A DNA stretch of 64,000 nucleotides from Shewanella yunxiaonensis (GCF_018223345.1 NZ_CP073587.1:2081001-2145000), one strand, 5' to 3'; positions 29,658 to 39,861 are shown, numbered from the stretch's first letter. The notes: a model not told the origin generated them from the letters alone. Program-made: numbers and translations.

Positions 29658-31973
29658 TTATTGTTTAGTAAAACTTTTGTGTTTAGGCCAGAAAACGGCG
29701 GCCAATGCTGGCAAAATGATAATTGCACCGAGCATATTGACTAAAAACATGAACGTCAGCATTACCCCCATATCCACCTGAAATTTCAGTGCTGAAAAAA
29801 ACCAGGTACTGACGCCAACGGCTAAGGTCAGTCCAGTAAAAACAACCGCATTCCCCCGTTCACAAAGCGCTTCCAGATAAGCCTGCTGCACCGCCATACC
29901 ATCACGCAGTTTTTGCGCCATGATTGATAAGATATAAATCCCGTAATCCACACCAATACCCACGCCTAGGGCAATAACCGGTAAGGTACTCACGGTCAGA
30001 CCAATATTTAACAATGTCATCAGCGCCTGCGCTAATGTGGAAACCACATAGAGTGGAATAATCACTGCCAACGTGGCGCGCAGAGAACGAAAACTCAGCA
30101 AACATAAAATGAACACCGCACCATAGACATACAACATCATTGGCATTTGCGCTGACGCTACCGCTTCATTGGTTGCAGCCATGACCCCCACGGGACCGGA
30201 GGCCAATCGAAATTTCACCTGTTCGGTATCCAAGGCTGTCGCAAGATGTTTCACTTTATCTATGACAACACCAATGGTTTGAGCCTTGTGATCACGGAGA
30301 AACAGATACACCGGCATCACTGAACAATTCCCATCAAGCAAACCACTGGAGGTCGGGATCTGTGAGACTAATTGCGCCAAGCTAGCTGAGTCTCGTGGCA
30401 ACACTAACCAGCGAGGATTACCTTCGTTAAACCCCGCGTTTACCTGACGGGCGACCGAACTGATACTGGCAGTAAATTCCACTCCCGAGGTATTGCGTGC
30501 TAACCACTCAAAATCGTCAATGCGCTGCAACACATCATGGTAAGTACAAGCCTCTGGAAACGCCTCCACAATGACAGTCATCACATCAGTAGTAATCGCA
30601 AAGTGATCAGTAATAAAAAAGGTGTCTTGGTTATAGCGAGATGATTCATGCAGCGCCGGCGCCCCGCGTTGCAGATCGCCGATTTTCATCTGGGTTGCCT
30701 GGGTCAGCCCTAACCCATAAAGTACCACGGTCACTGCGATAATTACCCAGGCGTAGCGCAACGACGCCAACTTTGCGAAATAGCGCCAGATCGCGGTCGA
30801 GCGGGCTTGAGTGGTAGATTTTACCGGTAAATGCACAAATGAGATGACTAAGGGCAGTAACACAAGATTGGTTAAAATTATCACGCCCACGCCCAACGAT
30901 GCCGAGATCGCCAATTCACGGATAATACCAATGTCGATTGTTAACAGCGTCATAAAGCCGATAGTGTCCGATAGCAATGCCACACCACCAGGCACCAGCA
31001 ACGCGCGAAATGCTGCCGCTGAAGCCTGCTTACTGCTCATCCCCTGACTGACCCGCTGGCGAACAGCATTGATCATCTGAACCCCATGACTCACACCAAT
31101 GGCAAATACTAGAAATGGCACCAGGATTGACATGGGATCCAGCCCAAAACCAACCAGTTTGAGTAATCCGAGCTGCCACACTACCGCAACCAGACTGCAC
31201 GTCAGTGGCAGTATTGTCAGTAATAGTGAGCGACTGAACAGATAAACCATGGCAGCGGTCACCAATAATGCCATGACAAAAAACAGCACGACGCCGCGAG
31301 CACCATCCGCAATATCGCCCGCCATTTTCGCAAAACCAATAATGTGGATGCGAATGTGCTCGTTCTGGTATTGGTCACGTAATTGCTTTTCCAGCTCATT
31401 GGCAAATGCCAAAGTATCCAGTGGCTCACCGGTTTGCGGATCAAAATCCAGCAGTTGCGCGCTGATCATGGCAGCCGAATAATCACTGGCGACCAGTCGT
31501 CCAACAATGCCAGCTTTCTCAATATTTTCGCGAACTTTCTGCAATCCAGCTGGACTGGTATTGAAGTCTGCCGGGATCACCGGACCACCAGAAAATCCGT
31601 CTTCTACCACTTCAGTAAAACGCGTAGAGGGAGAATACAGGGATTTGACTTGTGAACGATCAACTCCGGGGATGAAGAACAACTGATCATGCACTTCTTT
31701 GAGTGTGTTAAAAAATCGAGGATTGAAGATATCGCCGCCAGCATCCTCCACCGCGACCATAATGGAATTTGCCCCACCAAACTGGGCTTGGTGCTTCAGG
31801 TAGGTTTGCATGTATGGGTGCGCTAGTGGAATATTTTTAACAAAAGCGGCATCCATACGTAACAAACTGGCTTGCCAGCCTAATAACCCTGTGCAAAGCA
31901 CAAAAAACACCACGCCCCATCTCCGGTGTCGAAACAGAAAGCTTTCCAGGCCATTGACCAGTTTTTCCAACAT
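29658..31973 (-). CDS. RND-superfamily (MMPL-type) transporter
   Basis: Polytopic inner-membrane protein of the RND superfamily, related to MMPL/hopanoid-type exporters (771 residues). It has two repeats, each with one membrane span, a large periplasmic loop and five spans. The second-repeat TM4-like segment has GVGIGVDYGIYIL, with an intramembrane Asp typical of proton-coupled RND proteins; the first has GVSHGVQMINAVRQR instead. The cargo is not known. The ATG at 31973 is preferred over a GTG at 31982. It is the last gene of a four-gene operon with a YCF48-like protein, DUF1329 and DUF1302, the stop of the former being 12 bp upstream. No adaptor or TolC gene is nearby, so it is not a standard tripartite drug pump. 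Confidence 0.86.
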   Translation of the reverse strand: MLEKLVNGLESFLFRHRRWGVVFFVLCTGLLGWQASLLRMDAAFVKNIPLAHPYMQTYLKHQAQFGGANSIMVAVEDAGGDIFNPRFFNTLKEVHDQLFFIPGVDRSQVKSLYSPSTRFTEVVEDGFSGGPVIPADFNTSPAGLQKVRENIEKAGIVGRLVASDYSAAMISAQLLDFDPQTGEPLDTLAFANELEKQLRDQYQNEHIRIHIIGFAKMAGDIADGARGVVLFFVMALLVTAAMVYLFSRSLLLTILPLTCSLVAVVWQLGLLKLVGFGLDPMSILVPFLVFAIGVSHGVQMINAVRQRVSQGMSSKQASAAAFRALLVPGGVALLSDTIGFMTLLTIDIGIIRELAISASLGVGVIILTNLVLLPLVISFVHLPVKSTTQARSTAIWRYFAKLASLRYAWVIIAVTVVLYGLGLTQATQMKIGDLQRGAPALHESSRYNQDTFFITDHFAITTDVMTVIVEAFPEACTYHDVLQRIDDFEWLARNTSGVEFTASISSVARQVNAGFNEGNPRWLVLPRDSASLAQLVSQIPTSSGLLDGNCSVMPVYLFLRDHKAQTIGVVIDKVKHLATALDTEQVKFRLASGPVGVMAATNEAVASAQMPMMLYVYGAVFILCLLSFRSLRATLAVIIPLYVVSTLAQALMTLLNIGLTVSTLPVIALGVGIGVDYGIYILSIMAQKLRDGMAVQQAYLEALCERGNAVVFTGLTLAVGVSTWFFSALKFQVDMGVMLTFMFLVNMLGAIIILPALAAVFWPKHKSFTKQ

Positions 31974-31985
31974 ATTCAACACCCG

Positions 31986-33005
31986 TTATTTTAATGTTAT
32001 GGGCTGTAACCCTTTAGTACCAGCAAGCCAAAGGTTGCCTGAACGATCTGCCGCCAGTGTCAGCAGATTTTCCCCTTTCAGTTGTTGTTCCAAACTGGCA
32101 CGATTATCCGCACGAAGCTTTATCAGTACACCACTATTCCCCATCAGCCATAAATGGCCAGCTATCAAGGCCATACCATTGATGGTCGCGCTTTGAGGTA
32201 ACGCTAATGGTTGCCACTGTTGCAGTGTTAAATCGCTAACAAATACGTTACCGCGCAAACCCGCGACATAGACCCGACCGTTATACTCCTGAGCGGCAAA
32301 CAAAGACCCCTGATAGTCAAAGGGTAATCGTTGCCAGTGATTGCCAAAATCGTGACTAATCGCCACCAAGCCCATCTCACCAAGCAGTAGTAACCGTCCA
32401 TCACTCAACGGTAATAAGCGATTAAAATGTGGCAGAATAGAATCTGACTCTTGCTGATAGGCAGCTGGATCATCGGTTTTAAGCTGCAGCAGATATGTCC
32501 GATCATCCTCAAGCAGCAACTCATCATGGAACTCGCGACTCCAGTGTTTTCCACCATCACGGGTTCGCAACAATAAACCATAAGCCCCGACTGCGATGCC
32601 ATTTTTTATATCATTGAAATACATATCAAATAAAGGTCTGGCTAATGCTTCAGAATGATATTGCAGTTGCCAACTAAGGCCACCGTCCCGAGTGTGTAAA
32701 ATGGAGGCATCATGTCCTACCGCCCAGCCGTTCTGACTATCCAGAAACCGCACCCGCGTCAATAAATTGCGACTGGGTGTTACCACCTGTTGCCAATGAT
32801 TATCTGACATCAATCGTAGAATATGACCACGTTCACCCACGGCAACCAGCTGCTCGCCAGCGGTGGCGATATCCAATACCAATGATCGTGCCGCTAATGG
32901 CTGGATCTGACTGGTTATCACCGATGGCGCGTCCGATGACTGCGCACTGAACGTGGGCACAGACAAAATTGCACAAACGGTACACAACAGCTTGGCGTAC
33001 TTCAT
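31986..33005 (-). CDS. YCF48-like beta-propeller protein, exported
   Basis: A 339-residue protein with an N-terminal signal peptide (cleavage around SAQ, residues 20-22) and repeats of the YCF48/BNR type: GWAVGHDASILHTRDGGLSW, GIAVGAYGLLLRTRDGGKHW and later VAISHDFGNHW. Such repeats form a beta-propeller, and plant/cyanobacterial YCF48 is an assembly factor for photosystem II. This organism has no photosystem in view, so here it is likely a periplasmic scaffold or partner of the adjacent RND permease. Gap to DUF1329 is 44 bp; gap to the permease ORF is 3 bp (12 bp to its preferred ATG). Confidence 0.82.
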   Translation of the reverse strand: MKYAKLLCTVCAILSVPTFSAQSSDAPSVITSQIQPLAARSLVLDIATAGEQLVAVGERGHILRLMSDNHWQQVVTPSRNLLTRVRFLDSQNGWAVGHDASILHTRDGGLSWQLQYHSEALARPLFDMYFNDIKNGIAVGAYGLLLRTRDGGKHWSREFHDELLLEDDRTYLLQLKTDDPAAYQQESDSILPHFNRLLPLSDGRLLLLGEMGLVAISHDFGNHWQRLPFDYQGSLFAAQEYNGRVYVAGLRGNVFVSDLTLQQWQPLALPQSATINGMALIAGHLWLMGNSGVLIKLRADNRASLEQQLKGENLLTLAADRSGNLWLAGTKGLQPITLK

Positions 33006-33049
33006 CTATAAACCTTGTGTTATATGGGCGTTATCTGCCCACTGAGTTG

Positions 33050-34411
33050 TTAGCGAATGCCCTCACGACGCAAAGATGCTGGAGTGAAATTTGCTTCCGT
33101 CAACTTAGCGTCAAAGTCATACATGGGTGATTGATTGTCTAATCCAAGAGCCAGATAACGGCGTGACTGTAAGTCGTGATAAACCTCCAACGTGCTCCAC
33201 AATACGGGCACTTCGTAATAGTTAATGGCGTGCGCCTGCGCTACTCGGTATAGCTGATCGCGGTTGTCATAGAGATCGGCAACAGATATCTGCCACGAGT
33301 CTTCATCGAGATAGAACACTCGTGTTTTATATATGTGGCGCATGCCTGCTTTAAGCGTCGCTTTTACCACCCATACCCGATGTTTTTCATAACGCACAAC
33401 ATCGGGATTGATGTGGCCTTTTTTAAGAATGTCACTGTATTGCAGCTTGTCTGAATGCAGACGGTAGTCGTTATAAGGGATCAACAGCTCCTGTTTACCT
33501 AACAGTTCCCAGTTATAACGGGATGGAGACCCGTTAAACATATCAAAATCGTCGGTCGTACGCAGACCATCAGAGACTGTTCCCGGTGTGTCAAAAGCGA
33601 CATTCGGGGCTTTGCGTACGCGGCGCTGCCCAGTGTTATAAGTCCAGGCTTGTCTTGGTTCCTTTTCCTGGTCCATGGTTTCTTTCACCAACAGTGCGGT
33701 ACCGGCCAAACGTGCGGGCTGGGTGACCACCTGTTTGAAACTGAAGATCAGGTTGTCTTTCCGTAATTGCTCCAGCGTTTCTTCAGGACGCGAATATTCG
33801 AAGCGGATCTCCTCCTCCATTTCCACTAAGGTGAAATCGCCAGAGGCCGTAGGAGCGGCCTGACCGCGATGGGTGGTTATATCAACGCCACGAAAACGCA
33901 GGATGTGATTCCAGATCGCTTCAAGTCCATTGGCAGGTATTGGGAATGGGATACCTTTGGCCGCACCGTCGACACCATTTCCACCGGCAACCAGCTTGGC
34001 AGTAGTGGCATTGGCTCGGGTGGCATCATAGATATATTGCGGAACAGAAGCGGTACGACGCGTCTGATAGACATGCATCTTGAAGCTGTCAGGATAGAGT
34101 TCAAATAATTTTTGCTGACCGGGACTTAATAATTCTTTGTATTGCGCAAAATTAGCCTTTGTTATGGTATACAAAGGCTTATCTGCAGCAAAAGGATCTG
34201 GATGATGCATGCCTTTCTGATAACTTTTTGGCGGTGTGGTAATGCCACTGTTCCAGGCGGGAATGCTGCCATCTTTACTTCCGGTCATTTCGGCACCTAA
34301 TGGCGTTAAATCCTTACCGAGCCTTGCCGCATCGAGGTCTGACACTTGCGCCAGTGCGCTATTCCCCAACAACATCATCACTACAGTCGATGCTTGTATA
34401 ATCGTTTTCAT
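33050..34411 (-). CDS. DUF1329 family periplasmic protein (LolA-like fold)
   Basis: A 453-residue exported protein with a signal peptide ending GNSALA (residues 17-22), followed by the DUF1329 signature region DLTPLGAEMTGSKDGSIPAW. DUF1329 is classed with LolA/LolB-like fold families, whose half-barrel binds acyl chains, so binding of a hydrophobic ligand is plausible (inference). The start is ATG 34411 with GAGGAC upstream; an ATG at 34426 overlaps the DUF1302 stop by one base. It sits between DUF1302 and the YCF48-like gene. Confidence 0.88.
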   Translation of the reverse strand: MKTIIQASTVVMMLLGNSALAQVSDLDAARLGKDLTPLGAEMTGSKDGSIPAWNSGITTPPKSYQKGMHHPDPFAADKPLYTITKANFAQYKELLSPGQQKLFELYPDSFKMHVYQTRRTASVPQYIYDATRANATTAKLVAGGNGVDGAAKGIPFPIPANGLEAIWNHILRFRGVDITTHRGQAAPTASGDFTLVEMEEEIRFEYSRPEETLEQLRKDNLIFSFKQVVTQPARLAGTALLVKETMDQEKEPRQAWTYNTGQRRVRKAPNVAFDTPGTVSDGLRTTDDFDMFNGSPSRYNWELLGKQELLIPYNDYRLHSDKLQYSDILKKGHINPDVVRYEKHRVWVVKATLKAGMRHIYKTRVFYLDEDSWQISVADLYDNRDQLYRVAQAHAINYYEVPVLWSTLEVYHDLQSRRYLALGLDNQSPMYDFDAKLTEANFTPASLRREGIR

Positions 34412-34425
34412 TTTGTCGGTCCTCA

Positions 34426-36465
34426 TTACAATGAGTACTTAATACTGAACGAAATGTAATCACGGTCAGCCATCGCATTGGTAGTTCCCACACCACCAAA
34501 GAAATTGTTATAAGACAGTTCCGCGCCCCAACGACTCTGATAATCGAAACTGACACCGAGCGCGACGGACTTACGGCCTTCGGTAAACAGGAATAACGGA
34601 TCGGGGGTTATCCCATTCACATCATGAGAAAAAATGATCCGTGGAGAAATGTTAATGCCACCGTAAAGATTATTCAGATCAGCTTTTGCCACCAGGCGAT
34701 AACCCCAGGCAAATGCCGTTGGGAAAGGATTGGTCTCAGGTCCGTCTTGCAACGCTTGAATAATCCCCGTCATCTCGGGATTGCCACCACTGCGACTGGT
34801 ACCGGGTCCATTCAATCGCAGCTCGTCAAAGCCGGGCATATTACTAATCCAAACGCCGCCTACCTCAGCGAGCATAGTGAGGTTATCGAGCCCCAGGGTT
34901 GGACCGAACAGGTGAGTCAGCGTCACCTGTGCTTGAGTGGTATCACGGCGGATATAGCCATCCACCGTTTCTCCGGGAGCGACAGTATCCAGCTGCGAAA
35001 TCCCATCAAGATCCGGTCGGATGCCAGCATTAGCTAACTGTTGCGGCATCCCCGCAAACAGCAGTTCCACATCATCGATCTGCAACGGCTCATCCTTACG
35101 CAAGGCAATTTCACCGGCAACCGAAGTGTCACCGACTAAGGTGTTAAAACTAAAGCCGTAAAGTTTGATATCTTCCGGATAAACGACTTGGGCTTTAGAA
35201 AAGCTCTGCAAGCTCAACAACAGTTGTCGATTTATTTGCCCAGCGTTTTGTGCCAGCACGGTTAAATCACTTAATAACGCAGATGTGGTGAAATTAGCCG
35301 CCGTACCACTGATAAGGGGACGCCGACTATGGTAATTCATAAAGTAAAAGCCAAATTCGGTTTCACCCAATTCAGGCGCGTAATAACTGGCCTTCAATCC
35401 ATATTGGCCGCTATCTCTAGGTTTCGCTGCGTCCTGCACGAGTGTCACTTTCGTTGGATAGGCCAGCGCCATCTGCACCAATGTCGCCGTCGGCACAGAT
35501 GCGCCACTGGCTAACAGATTAGCCAAGTCGCTGTATTCCTGCTCTAAAACGTCGAGATTGATATCAGGATTTGCATTAAACCCTAACTGGGCATTTTGCG
35601 AATATCCGCCATACCCGACAAAGTCGTTGGTCGCGAAAATTGACCCTGGCGCAGGCACCCAGATAGGCTCCCAGTCATATTGGTAAAAAGCTTCTACCGA
35701 CAAATTTTCGGTCACACCTAAAGATGCCCATATCATGCCTTGTGGTCGAAAAGCTTCTTTCAGCTCCGCGCCAGGAACGTAGAGGATGTTCAAATCTACC
35801 GGATTAATTTCCGCAATTCCGTGTGAGATCAGCGTACTTTCGCCCCAAGAAACCACCTGTTGCCCTACCCTAATGGCGAGTGGATTAGCACCTTGGTTCA
35901 GATCAAAATTCGCATAAACAAAGGCATCTAATAGGCGGATATCCTTACACTGCACTTCACTTGCGCGCTTATCTGCACAGGGATCATATTCTTTGCCAGT
36001 TAATGGATTGGTGTAGCCAAAATCGCCGTTATTAAGTTTACGGTCATAAAAATACATTCCACGGACAAATACCCCATAATTGCGATACTTAAGTTGCAGT
36101 TCGTGCAATCCTTTGAAAATTTCTGATGTGGTATCACCCTGAGCGTAAAGCAAATTACTCATGTCATTATTGCTGGAATAAGACCCTGGCTGTGCCCAGA
36201 TCTCAGCGGCGGTATAACGGGTATTACCAAAAGCAGAATAACCACTCCAATCAAATTGCGGGTGGTTGACCTTACCGATTTGGCCATTCCAATCACGATC
36301 AGCAACCCGCCAACTAGCGCCAATAGTCCAAGTTGAATCAAATGAACCTTCAATTTCACCCCAATTAAAAGACACGGCTTTAACCGAGGAGATCAGCCCC
36401 ACATTCAGTGCCGATACCACCCCCAAAGTGACCATCGACATTTTGAACGTTTTTTTAATCGTCAT
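34426..36465 (-). CDS. DUF1302 family protein, probable outer-membrane beta-barrel
   Basis: A 679-residue protein with a signal peptide (cleavage near SSVKA, about residues 27-31) and alternating aromatic/polar strands throughout (FGFYFMNYHSR, GAELSYNNFFGG). It ends with YISFSIKYSL, a beta-signal-like C-terminus for outer-membrane insertion. DUF1302 proteins are predicted barrels found next to DUF1329 proteins in many proteobacteria; function is not established. The ATG at 36465, with GGAGAAG upstream, is chosen over 36516, because the signal peptide starts there. First gene of the operon, preceded by a 440-bp AT-rich region. Confidence 0.87.
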   Translation of the reverse strand: MTIKKTFKMSMVTLGVVSALNVGLISSVKAVSFNWGEIEGSFDSTWTIGASWRVADRDWNGQIGKVNHPQFDWSGYSAFGNTRYTAAEIWAQPGSYSSNNDMSNLLYAQGDTTSEIFKGLHELQLKYRNYGVFVRGMYFYDRKLNNGDFGYTNPLTGKEYDPCADKRASEVQCKDIRLLDAFVYANFDLNQGANPLAIRVGQQVVSWGESTLISHGIAEINPVDLNILYVPGAELKEAFRPQGMIWASLGVTENLSVEAFYQYDWEPIWVPAPGSIFATNDFVGYGGYSQNAQLGFNANPDINLDVLEQEYSDLANLLASGASVPTATLVQMALAYPTKVTLVQDAAKPRDSGQYGLKASYYAPELGETEFGFYFMNYHSRRPLISGTAANFTTSALLSDLTVLAQNAGQINRQLLLSLQSFSKAQVVYPEDIKLYGFSFNTLVGDTSVAGEIALRKDEPLQIDDVELLFAGMPQQLANAGIRPDLDGISQLDTVAPGETVDGYIRRDTTQAQVTLTHLFGPTLGLDNLTMLAEVGGVWISNMPGFDELRLNGPGTSRSGGNPEMTGIIQALQDGPETNPFPTAFAWGYRLVAKADLNNLYGGINISPRIIFSHDVNGITPDPLFLFTEGRKSVALGVSFDYQSRWGAELSYNNFFGGVGTTNAMADRDYISFSIKYSL

Positions 36466-36516
36466 GTTAGCTTCTCCGTCACTGCCAGGTGCGTTGCTTA
36501 AAATAAAAATCAACAT

Positions 36517-36906
36517 CTAGTGAACCGACAGATAACATTAGAGTTACAACAATTGGAGCAGCGCCGCAAGCCACAAAATATTAGACTTTTTGGGCACTTA
36601 TGCGCATTTCAAGTGGTGATTGAGGGGTGAAGTTTTTGAATTTTTATGATGTAAATTGGTCTGACAAATTTAAATCTAATATAACTAAATGATATTTAAA
36701 GGCTTAAAATTTAAACTACACAATAATACTTATTATGGTTGTCATTCAAACGTTTTAAGTATTTACTCTATATTATTTATGCCACGCTAAAAAATTTATC
36801 CGTCTTCAACTCAAATACTTAATTAAATATGAATTTTTTAAGAAACTTGCTCTGTTAACCGTCTTTTTGTCGTACCTACGATGACGGCTGCAATATTCTT
36901 AAGGTA
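36517..36906. other. AT-rich upstream region of the DUF1302 operon
   Basis: A gap of about 390 bp, visibly richer in A+T than the rest of the window from about 36600 to 36850, with no open frame of interest. It should hold the promoter of the DUF1302-DUF1329-YCF48-RND operon on the minus strand. A short AAACGTTT palindrome lies near 36750. No defined -10/-35 or operator could be assigned. Confidence 0.5.
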
Positions 36907-36940
36907 TAAAAAAGGCCCCTGAGGAAAAATATCAGGGGCC
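36907..36940 (-). terminator. Terminator of the pepN-DUF2835 unit
   Basis: GGCCCCTGA (36913-36921) pairs with TCAGGGGCC (36931-36939). On the minus strand it is followed by six T. It lies 20 bp past the DUF2835 stop. Confidence 0.88.
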
Positions 36941-36959
36941 ATTGATTAACGTATTACGT

Positions 36960-37178
36960 TTAATTGACGCGCTTAATTGATTGGAAATGACCCTGACTAT
37001 CAATGGTCAATCGGAACTGTCCATGCACTCCCTCTGAAGTCAGGAACTGTCTGAAATGCCGGCCATTGATTTGCAGGATCTTACCATTAACATCACGCAC
37101 CTGTACGGCTTCTGCAATCCCCTGGTAATACGGCTTAAACTGTTCAAAACTCAGATTTAGACTGAAATAAAAGTCCAT
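36960..37178 (-). CDS. DUF2835 family protein
   Basis: A 72-residue soluble protein of the DUF2835 family of marine gammaproteobacteria, with the typical opening FYFSLNLSFEQFKPYYQG and the RHFRQFLTSEGVHGQFRL core. Function unknown. The ATG at 37178 is favoured over one two codons upstream. It follows pepN by 25 bp and shares its terminator. Confidence 0.85.
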   Translation of the reverse strand: MDFYFSLNLSFEQFKPYYQGIAEAVQVRDVNGKILQINGRHFRQFLTSEGVHGQFRLTIDSQGHFQSIKRVN

Positions 37179-37203
37179 CACCAAACCTTAATCTGTAATT
37201 CCA

Positions 37204-39777
37204 TCAGTCCTTGAGCGCCTTGCTAACCTTTTCAAACAAATCTTTGGACAACTCAGGCAAGGCCAACAGTTCATGCAAACATTGCTTAATCAATAGCTGA
37301 CGCACTGGATCAAGTTTGCCGAACTGGATCAACGGCGTAACAATTCTCGCCGCAATCTGTGGATTACTACTGTTCAGCTTTTTGATGATGTCGGTCATAA
37401 AACGGTATCCGGCACCATCTGCGCGATGGAACTGGGCAATATTTAGTGCGGCAAAGGCTCCAATTAACGAACGTACGCGGTTAGGATTACTCATACTAAA
37501 CGCCGGATGTTGCTGGAGTTCGGTGATGCGGTCTAATACTTCTGCTTCATTGATGGTCGCTTGCAGCGAGAACCATTTATCCATCACTAATGGCGTCTGA
37601 TTCCAGCGCTGTTCAAATGTCGCCAATAGCGTATCACGGCAGTCAGCATTACCTTCAACTGCCGCACTCAGTGCTCCCAGTGCTTCAGTCATATTCGCTG
37701 CGAGAGTAAATTGTCTTTCTAGTAGCGATTCATGGCCATCGGTTCCGCGGGCTAGCAAGCTCAACAAAGCGTTTGCAAATGCCCGGCTACCGGCGTTATC
37801 GACACCATGCAATTCGCGATAACGCACCAAGGCTTCATCTTCACAGCCTGTCGCAATGGCCTCAAGCACATAGTCACGGGCGCACAGCAGTTTATCCAGA
37901 TCAACTTGAGAAGCCTGCTCTATTAAGGTCGATGCTGATGGCATTTTCAGAATTTCAGCGGCCAGTGCATGATCCAATGACTCACTCAAGATCACACCAC
38001 GAAACGCATCAATCACCCGACTATCCAGCACCATGCTCTGCTGCTGTTGCAACCGCTCAACATTGCGCCACACAGCGTGACTGAACAGGGTTACGGAGGC
38101 TTCCCAACGCGCGACTTCACTGCGGGCATGAGCCATCAGCACCAATAATTGCTCAATAGAAAAATCATAAGACAACCGGACTGGTGCAGAAAAATCCTGT
38201 AGTAATGATGGAATCACCTTACTTTTCAGTCCGCTGAACTCAAAAGTTTGTTCTGCCTGAGTAAAATCGAGGACCTGATTAACCAGTGACTGTCCTTGTG
38301 GATCCAACAGCTCGACACTGAAAGGAATATGCAGCGGCAATTTTGACTGCTCGCCCAGACGCTGGGCAGTTTGTTGCCGCAACTGTAAACGGTAAATACC
38401 TGTCTCAGCATCAAAACTGTCATGCACGGTGACTTCCGGAGTTCCTGCCTGAGCATACCAACGCCGGAACTGAGTCAGATCTTTACCGCTAGCATCCTGC
38501 ATTGCTTGCACAAAGTCATCACAGGTCACCGCCTGACCATCATGGCGCGCGAAGTACAGTTTCATGCCAGCCTGAAAGCCACTTTCCCCCAAAAGCGTAT
38601 GCATCATGCGAATGACTTCAGCGCCTTTGTTATACACGGTGACGGTATAGAAGTTGTTCATTTGAATCACTTCTTCCGGGCGAATGGGATGTGACATTGG
38701 GCCAGCATCCTCAGCAAACTGCTGATTTTTTATTACCTTAATCGCATGAATGCGATTTACCGGCCGCGAACCGACATCCGAACTGAATTCCTGATCGCGA
38801 AAAACGGTTAAGCCTTCTTTTAAGCTCAACTGAAACCAATCACGGCAAGTCACCCGGTCTCCGGTCCAGTTATGAAAATATTCATGGCCGATAACTGACT
38901 CAATCCCATGGAAGTCGTCATCAGTAGCGCTTTCCACATCAGCCAACACGTATTTAGTATTGAATATATTCAGGCCTTTGTTTTCCATCGCCCCCATATT
39001 GAAGAAATCTACGGCGACAATCATGTAAATATCGAGGTCATACTCTAGATCAAAACGGCTTTCATCCCATGCCATAGCCTTTTTCAATGATGCCATAGCA
39101 TGATGTGCTTTATGCAAATTGCCTTTATCAACAAATACCTGCAATTTCACATCACGCCCGCTGCACGTATGAAAACTGTCTTCTAGCAGATCCATATCGC
39201 CGGCCACCAAGGCGAACAGATAGCAAGGCTTTGGAAACGGATCCTGCCAGCAGGCATAATGCCAACCATTTTCCAGCGCGCCACTGTCAATGTTATTACC
39301 ATTACTCAGCAGATACTTAAATGCTTGCGGTGCTTCGATGCGTACGCTGTATTTTGCAAGCACATCCGGACGGTCAAGAAAATAGGTGATACGGCGGAAA
39401 CCTTCCGCTTCACACTGAGTACAGTACGCGCCATCTGACATATACAATCCTTCAAGCGTCGAGTTGTCTTGAGGATTGATGCGAGTAACCAGTGTCAGTT
39501 CAAAATCATCCAGCGCTGTTGCCACCTGTAATTTGCCGGGCAATTGGGTAACTTCAACCGCTTCACCGTTTACTTTAGCGCTCAGCAACTCCAATGCTTC
39601 ACCATCTAGCACCAATGGCTCATGGTGGTCGCCGTTACGTACAACATGACTAATTGCCGTCACTTCCGTCGCCGTAGGCTGTAACTTAAACGCCAAAGAG
39701 AGCTCGGGAATAAGGAATGCGGGTGGACGATAATCGGCCAGGCGTTTGCTGGCGGGTTGATTGACATTCTGAGACAT
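37204..39777 (-). CDS. pepN: Aminopeptidase N (M1 family)
   Basis: Zinc aminopeptidase (857 residues from the ATG at 39777) that trims N-terminal residues from peptides in the cytoplasm. The GAMEN exopeptidase motif is at 262-266 and the zinc site HEYFHNWTGDR at 298-308, with the third ligand Glu in LKEGLTVFRD. The HExxH position is one residue from that of E. coli PepN (297-301), which supports this start over the upstream ATG at 39798. Co-directional with DUF2835. Confidence 0.97.
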   Translation of the reverse strand: MSQNVNQPASKRLADYRPPAFLIPELSLAFKLQPTATEVTAISHVVRNGDHHEPLVLDGEALELLSAKVNGEAVEVTQLPGKLQVATALDDFELTLVTRINPQDNSTLEGLYMSDGAYCTQCEAEGFRRITYFLDRPDVLAKYSVRIEAPQAFKYLLSNGNNIDSGALENGWHYACWQDPFPKPCYLFALVAGDMDLLEDSFHTCSGRDVKLQVFVDKGNLHKAHHAMASLKKAMAWDESRFDLEYDLDIYMIVAVDFFNMGAMENKGLNIFNTKYVLADVESATDDDFHGIESVIGHEYFHNWTGDRVTCRDWFQLSLKEGLTVFRDQEFSSDVGSRPVNRIHAIKVIKNQQFAEDAGPMSHPIRPEEVIQMNNFYTVTVYNKGAEVIRMMHTLLGESGFQAGMKLYFARHDGQAVTCDDFVQAMQDASGKDLTQFRRWYAQAGTPEVTVHDSFDAETGIYRLQLRQQTAQRLGEQSKLPLHIPFSVELLDPQGQSLVNQVLDFTQAEQTFEFSGLKSKVIPSLLQDFSAPVRLSYDFSIEQLLVLMAHARSEVARWEASVTLFSHAVWRNVERLQQQQSMVLDSRVIDAFRGVILSESLDHALAAEILKMPSASTLIEQASQVDLDKLLCARDYVLEAIATGCEDEALVRYRELHGVDNAGSRAFANALLSLLARGTDGHESLLERQFTLAANMTEALGALSAAVEGNADCRDTLLATFEQRWNQTPLVMDKWFSLQATINEAEVLDRITELQQHPAFSMSNPNRVRSLIGAFAALNIAQFHRADGAGYRFMTDIIKKLNSSNPQIAARIVTPLIQFGKLDPVRQLLIKQCLHELLALPELSKDLFEKVSKALKD

Positions 39778-39861
39778 AGTAACTGACCTTGAGTACAAAA
39801 TGATTTAAAAACAAATACAGGCACTTACACTTTAAATATCCAAGCGCAGTATATATAGAAG

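Noticed and set aside
34624..35037. 137-codon plus-strand open frame inside the DUF1302 gene
   Set aside because: Antisense shadow of a barrel-coding sequence; no start signal or family match.
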